From JAAZMA01 sp036720245 (GTDB taxonomy: Bacteria > Bacillota > Clostridia > Tissierellales > Tepidimicrobiaceae): 18,516 bases of DNA. The stretch is taken from positions 1 to 18,516 of the forward strand of contig DAIMNI010000046.1 of the NCBI GenBank assembly GCA_036720245.1. Reading direction: 5' to 3'. The notes under the pieces are model-generated. The model had not been told where the DNA came from, did not search any database, and worked only from the letters and a program-made list of their open reading frames with translations. Positions 14,650 through 18,516 of the stretch are shown here, piece after piece. The stretch's first letter is position 1; every line of letters begins with the position of its first letter. The position numbers and the translations under genes were made by a program.

Positions 14650-15024
14650 TTGCAAAAATATCTTAAATCTAAACCTTAGTGATTAGACAATATGCCTAAT
14701 TATTTAACAAGGATGAAAGACAAAGTTTTTTAACTGATAAATTTGTTTACCAATATTAAACACCTATAATTAATTTTTTAATTGGTAGCATGAAAGATTT
14801 ACTATTATACGGAAGCAAATGTCATTATTTAGGGGACAAAATGCAAAGTGCATTTTGTCCCCTATCTATTTATTTTACTAGTAACTCATTTAAATAGCCA
14901 TATATTATTTCAGCAAAATGAAAGTTAGTTTTGTTTATGCAAAATCATATCACATGTCCTCGTATGAATAAGTTCAGTCAACGGATTGCTCATTTTACTT
15001 ATAACTTATTATATCCCAATAATT
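14650..15024. other. Gene-poor stretch between recombinase and zinc-ribbon gene
   Basis: No intact gene is visible. On the minus strand a short tail, AEIIYGYLNELLVK, ends at TAA 14870-14872. Upstream of it in another frame is the open stretch MSNPLTELIHTRTCDM, so these may be scraps of one lost gene; no family is recognised. The stretch also contains the perfect palindrome at 14830-14864. Confidence 0.4.
14830..14864. repeat. Perfect 16-bp palindrome with GGGGAC/GTCCCC ends
   Basis: TAGGGGACAAAATGCA (14830-14845) and its exact reverse complement (14849-14864) flank AAG. No T run follows, so it is not a typical terminator. GGGGAC-ended palindromes like this are common as dispersed REP- or MITE-like elements in anaerobic Firmicutes. 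Confidence 0.8.
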
Positions 15025-16794
15025 TTATACCCTGCTAGTCCATCTAGCAATTTTATATTTTTCTCCAATTAATTTAGATACTTTAACGTCATCGCCTGAA
15101 TTTCTTAATATTCCCTTTGTATAGTTTATTAAGCCTCTTATACTATTATCGACTTCATCTTTTTCTATTTTATCAATTGTAATAGCTAATGCTCTAATTA
15201 CCATATCTTCATTATAATCAAGTATCATATTATAAATTTCCTCTTTTAAATCTTTATTTGATGTAAGGTCAGGATAACAATTAGTTAAAAAATCCCATGC
15301 AACGGTGCTATCCCCATCTTCTATAAATTCATTGTGAGTTATAGTTCCATCTATTAATAATTCATTTTCTGTTACATCACCATAACATATATCACATATT
15401 GGCACCATAGAATTAAGGTCATTTTGGTTTTTATTAATATCTAAATATGCAATTTTTAATGGCCTACCAGTTTCACCACAGTGATAACAACTAAAATTAT
15501 TTTTTTTAAATATTAGATACCTAATTTCTTGGACTATATTTTGCGGTCTCAATAATTCTTTAATTATCCCTAAATTTTCAACTATTAAGCTAGTAATATG
15601 AATATAGTTTCCTTCCTCGCAACATGCTATTAAATTTTTATCCATCAGCTTTCTTAATATCTTTCTAGTATTTAAAAAGCCACTCTTTTCCAGCAATACA
15701 AATACTATGGGTTCCTCAGGTGAATAACATAGTAATTCTAGTTTTTCACCAGTAGTATTATTGCTCCACGTGGTTATATTATTACTTTCACTACATAATT
15801 CAGCTATTTTTATAAACAAAATTAATTCTGCTCTACTACAACTTTTAATATTACCAAATATTTCAACCCACCATTCATGTTCACCATTTCTAGCTGATTT
15901 CATCATATTGCCTATTACATCATAGCATTCCTCTTCAGAAATAGTTTTTTCAAAAACAAAATTAATATCTTTAATTGATTTTTCTTTTAATTTTTCTTCT
16001 ATTAAGCCTTTTTCTTTAGCCCTAATAGCTATCATCATAGCTGCCCTTTGTTTCCAATCTTCATATTCTGTATTTAATTGCTCAATATTATCCCAATGAA
16101 AACCGCAGCATTTACATGCAATTTCATAAGTTCTATCCTCTTCAAATGTAAAGATATCAAAATCTTCTGATTGACATCTAGGGCATTTTATCTCTGAAAG
16201 TTTGTTTTTAGCAACTTCTATATTTAAAATAAATTCATTATACCTTTTTGCTCTAATTTCTTTCTCTAATTGCATTTTCTTTCTATCTAATAATCTATTT
16301 TCAATATTAATATTTAAACATTCTGAACACCTAAATTCATATATTCCATTTTTAACTTCACTTACATCTGACTCAATTAAAAATACATTACTTTCCAAAC
16401 ATTCTGGGCAAAATAAATCTTCTACTTTGTAAATTAAAGGAACAAATAATTTTTGAATCTTATTATATTCCATTGCATATGATTTTACAATATCGTCAAT
16501 TCCAACATTAATATCCCAACACTTTTTTAAAAATTCAACATAAGTATTATTAGGAAAAGCTTTAATAATATCAGAATAACCTATATTATTAGTAATATTA
16601 TATTCTTTTTTTAATTCTTTTATAGATTTTGATGGATTTTCCCAAAATGCTTCTACAAACTCAAGTAAACTCTGTTCACCATACTTCTCTACATAGTTCT
16701 AAATATTCTCCTGTCCGATATATTTTTTGCTATTTTTCAGCAATAATTCGTTAAAATCATAATTGTTAATATTCTTTTGTAAATCAAATGTCAA
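15025..16794 (-). pseudogene. Zinc-ribbon protein with a DnaD-like C-terminus, interrupted by TAG near its start
   Basis: The frame from a TTG at 16794 (AAAGGAGGAG 6 nt upstream) runs 589 codons to 15025, broken once by TAG at 16699-16701 (codon 32). The long intact part starts at MEYNKIQKLF (16473), but no ribosome site precedes that Met, so the true start is upstream. Counting from that Met, zinc ribbons use C22/C25/C49/C52 and C97/C100/C120-C123. A third pair, C329/C332 with C360/C363, resembles an HNH finger without its catalytic His. Residues about 412-460 (LINYTKGILRN) look like the DnaD/DnaB_2 helical domain of replication-initiation proteins. This suggests a DNA-binding role in an accessory element; the function is unknown. 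A TTGATA-17-TATATG promoter lies just upstream. Confidence 0.72.
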
Positions 16795-16823
16795 TTTTAC
16801 TCCTCCTTTCCATTGATTCTATG

Positions 16824-16852
16824 CATATAGAATGTAATTATCATTATATCAA
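16824..16852 (-). promoter_or_regulatory. Promoter of the zinc-ribbon gene
   Basis: On the minus strand TTGATA (16852-16847) and TATATG (16829-16824) are exactly 17 bp apart, about 30 bp before the TTG start. It lies just after the stop of the preceding disrupted gene. Confidence 0.6.
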
Positions 16853-16858
16853 AAAATA

Positions 16859-18098
16859 TTATAGTGAAAATTCCAATAATCCTATTTCCCTTTTTAGTAA
16901 TTCTTTAAATTCGTTTGCTCCTAATTTTTCATTCTTGAATGCTTCAAAATATTTTAGTAATGTTCATGTTTCTATAATTAGGCTATTATTCAGCCTTGCT
17001 AGTTCAATTTGATTTTCATGAACTGGCTGCCTTTTTGTTAATTCCTTATTTCTTTGATTATTTATTATAAGAACTATAAGAACTGATTTAACAAATTCAT
17101 TAATTTCCTTTTCTTGCAATTCATCTAAATAAATATGTTTATGAACATCAGGTTGGGAAACGTGTTCAGGCCTTACATTCGAAGTAACACCTTTTTATTT
17201 CTCCAATAATAGTTACATCATTAAATTTTAATCTAAAATCTTCTTTCTTTTTATCAACAAAGTCTGGCAAATCATATCTTAATAATTCTTCTAATATTTC
17301 AAAAATAATATCAATTAATTTATCACCATTAGTATATAAAATTGATTTTTACCTATTGTTTTTTTCGAGTATTTCTTGTGATACGCACATTTCCCCTTTT
17401 GCTTCTCTGATAATTTCTTTGTTTTTCTCTATAATATTATCTTGTTCTATATCATCAAGCATTTTAATTTCCTCAACCCATGGTGGAACTTCTACTTCTT
17501 TATCAATAAATTCAATATGCTTTAAAAAGCCAAGTATTTCATCTTCTGTTTGTAGATTCAAAGTTATAATAACTATACCACCTACAGCTATAGTTCTTGC
17601 CTTTTCACTACCAATTGACTTAGTTAAAACACTATCCTCATCTAAGAATTCTTCGTAAATAAAATAAAAAGATGCTTCAATATCCATTTCATCTATTTTT
17701 GTTTTTGTAGGTTCAAAAATTATTCCGTCATTAAAAATATCTAAAAATTTATTTAATATATTTTTTCTAACATCATCTATAATGTTTTTCAATTCTACAT
17801 ATAAAGCATATTTTTTACCCTGTTTTAAACAGTAGCAAAAAGATAAATCCTGAGGTAAAACAACTATCACCCTTGTTTTTGAAGAATTTTTCACCATAAT
17901 TCCTAAATTAATCAAATCTTTTATACAATCAATGCTTGTATAAAATTCTTCCTGACTTTGCCAAATATATGAATCCTTTAAATCAATTATGTTAATATTA
18001 AATTCATCTAAAGATTGTGGCTCACTTAATTTATTGATAGTAATTTTATTGTTTTCTATGTCAAGATTTTTCCTTGTATAAATTAAAGTATTAGCCAT
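16859..18098 (-). pseudogene. Disrupted protein with a PD-(D/E)XK-like nuclease tail
   Basis: Starting at ATG 18098 (GAGG upstream at a long spacing; a GTG at 18107 is an alternative), about 249 codons code for an alpha/beta N-terminal domain and a charged coil (EIKMLDDIEQDNIIEK), ending at TAA 17349-17351. The same frame continues after the stop (KSILYTNGDKLIDII, DFRLKFNDVTIIGEIK). One base too many in the A run at 17192-17196 then shifts the frame to KGVTSNVRPEHVSQPDVHKH and LIVLIINNQRN. A TGA at 16964-16966 follows, and the frame ends TLLKYFEAFK to LLEFSL, TAA 16859. The D-x-E-x-K pattern and GEIKGVTSNV resemble PD-(D/E)XK restriction-type nucleases from memory. With three lesions the nuclease part is not expressed; the N-terminal domain might be. 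Confidence 0.7.
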
Positions 18099-18228
18099 AT
18101 ATACCACATCCTCTTATCCAAGATTATAATATAGATAACACAACCAAAAACTTTATAATAAAAAATACTCCCTTTCCTCTTTAAATAGCATAACTTTTTA
18201 ACCAATATTTCTTTATATTATATTGCCA

Positions 18229-18516
18229 TTAATCTTTTAATGCCTTTTTTACTATAAAAGAAACATTTGGTTGCTCTTTCGTCTTTAATATTACCTCTTC
18301 ACTTATTCCTAATTCTTTCATTATCAACACTCTCAATATAATTATTAATAAGTTGCTAACATAAAATATTTGGTCATTCTCCATTATTTTTTCTTTTTTT
18401 GATTCATTAAAATGAGTGTAATAATTTCTAGTTTCTACAATATCATAAACAAGTCTTTTTCTTTTTTTGCTATTTATATTAATAAAAAAGTTTACTTCTT
18501 TAAATATTTCATTTAG
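18229..18516 (-). CDS. C-terminal part of a HEPN-domain protein (ApeA-like), cut by the window edge
   Basis: The frame is open from the right edge to TAA 18229-18231 and codes for 95 residues, beginning LNEIFKEVNFFIN and ending FIVKKALKD. The segment RKRLVYDIVETRNYYTHF holds R-N-Y-Y-T-H, which fits the R-x4-6-H active-site motif of HEPN ribonucleases. The following amphipathic helix (VSNLLIIILRVLIMKELG) is like the last helix of Apea-type HEPN domains. Such proteins often act in abortive infection against phage by cutting RNA. The start and N-terminal sensor part lie outside the window. It precedes the disrupted nuclease-like gene on the same strand by 130 bp, a gap that holds only a possible TATAAT (18128-18123). 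Confidence 0.68.
   Translation of the reverse strand, partial: LNEIFKEVNFFININSKKRKRLVYDIVETRNYYTHFNESKKEKIMENDQIFYVSNLLIIILRVLIMKELGISEEVILKTKEQPNVSFIVKKALKD

Noticed and set aside
14750..14795. TACCAAT/ATTGGTA inverted repeat
   Set aside because: Only 7 bp with a long AT-rich loop, as expected by chance at this composition.
4943..16701. Pyrrolysine or other recoding of TAG as an explanation for the interrupted genes
   Set aside because: TAG ends two intact genes here, other lesions use different stops or frameshifts, and none of the families is known to need recoding.
1..18516. CRISPR arrays, tRNA or rRNA genes
   Set aside because: No regularly spaced repeats, cloverleaf candidates or rRNA-like stretches were seen by eye on either strand.

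Overview
The window is AT-rich DNA (roughly 70% A+T by eye) with strong AGGAGG-type ribosome binding sites, TTG start codons, VanR/VanS-like two-component systems, a CwlD-like amidase and a BlaI/BlaR1 pair. This points to a low-GC Gram-positive bacterium, probably an anaerobic and perhaps spore-forming member of Clostridia/Tissierellia. The genus cannot be fixed from the sequence. Almost every gene lies on the minus strand. One run of 10 Ns marks a draft or metagenome scaffold join.

From the low-coordinate end, block 1 (5-4847) reads right to left: a BlaI/MecI-type repressor, a BlaR1/MecR1-type M56 metalloprotease lacking the penicillin-binding sensor domain, and a large FtsX-type ABC permease that is split by what looks like one missing G. 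The promoter has a perfect BlaI-type palindrome between -35 and -10 and a second one at the transcription start. The ATPase partner is not visible and may lie past position 1. Just upstream, on the plus strand, is the nonsense-interrupted tail of a Cu/Zn superoxide dismutase-like gene.

Block 2 (5056-9057) is a response regulator, a histidine kinase, an ABC-2 ATPase and an ABC-2 permease in one direction, with a terminator-like hairpin between the kinase and the ATPase. Near-identical short palindromes lie at both ends of the block. Block 3 (9148-12962) is a second, VanR/VanS-like two-component system followed by a membrane-anchored D,D-carboxypeptidase and a CwlD-like N-acetylmuramoyl-L-alanine amidase, then a decayed gene fragment. 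No vanH, vanA/B or vanX is present, so this looks like a cell-wall remodelling module and not a resistance cluster.

Block 4 (about 13120-14864) is mostly non-coding or recombination-related. It holds a compact type I toxin-antitoxin locus: a 37-residue hydrophobic holin-like toxin on the minus strand and a convergent antisense RNA on the plus strand. Both transcripts appear to begin with the same 5' module. Next come an orphan minus-strand terminator with a structured region upstream (a candidate small RNA), a XerC/D-like tyrosine recombinase broken by one amber codon, and a long perfect palindrome.

Block 5 (15025-18516) looks like a decaying defence island: a zinc-ribbon/DnaD-like protein interrupted by TAG, a three-times disrupted protein with a PD-(D/E)XK-like nuclease tail, and, at the right edge, the C-terminus of a protein carrying a HEPN-type RNYYTH motif. 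Many of these broken genes are visible only by reading across stops and frameshifts. The number of lesions is the main oddity of the window and could reflect real decay, assembly error or both.
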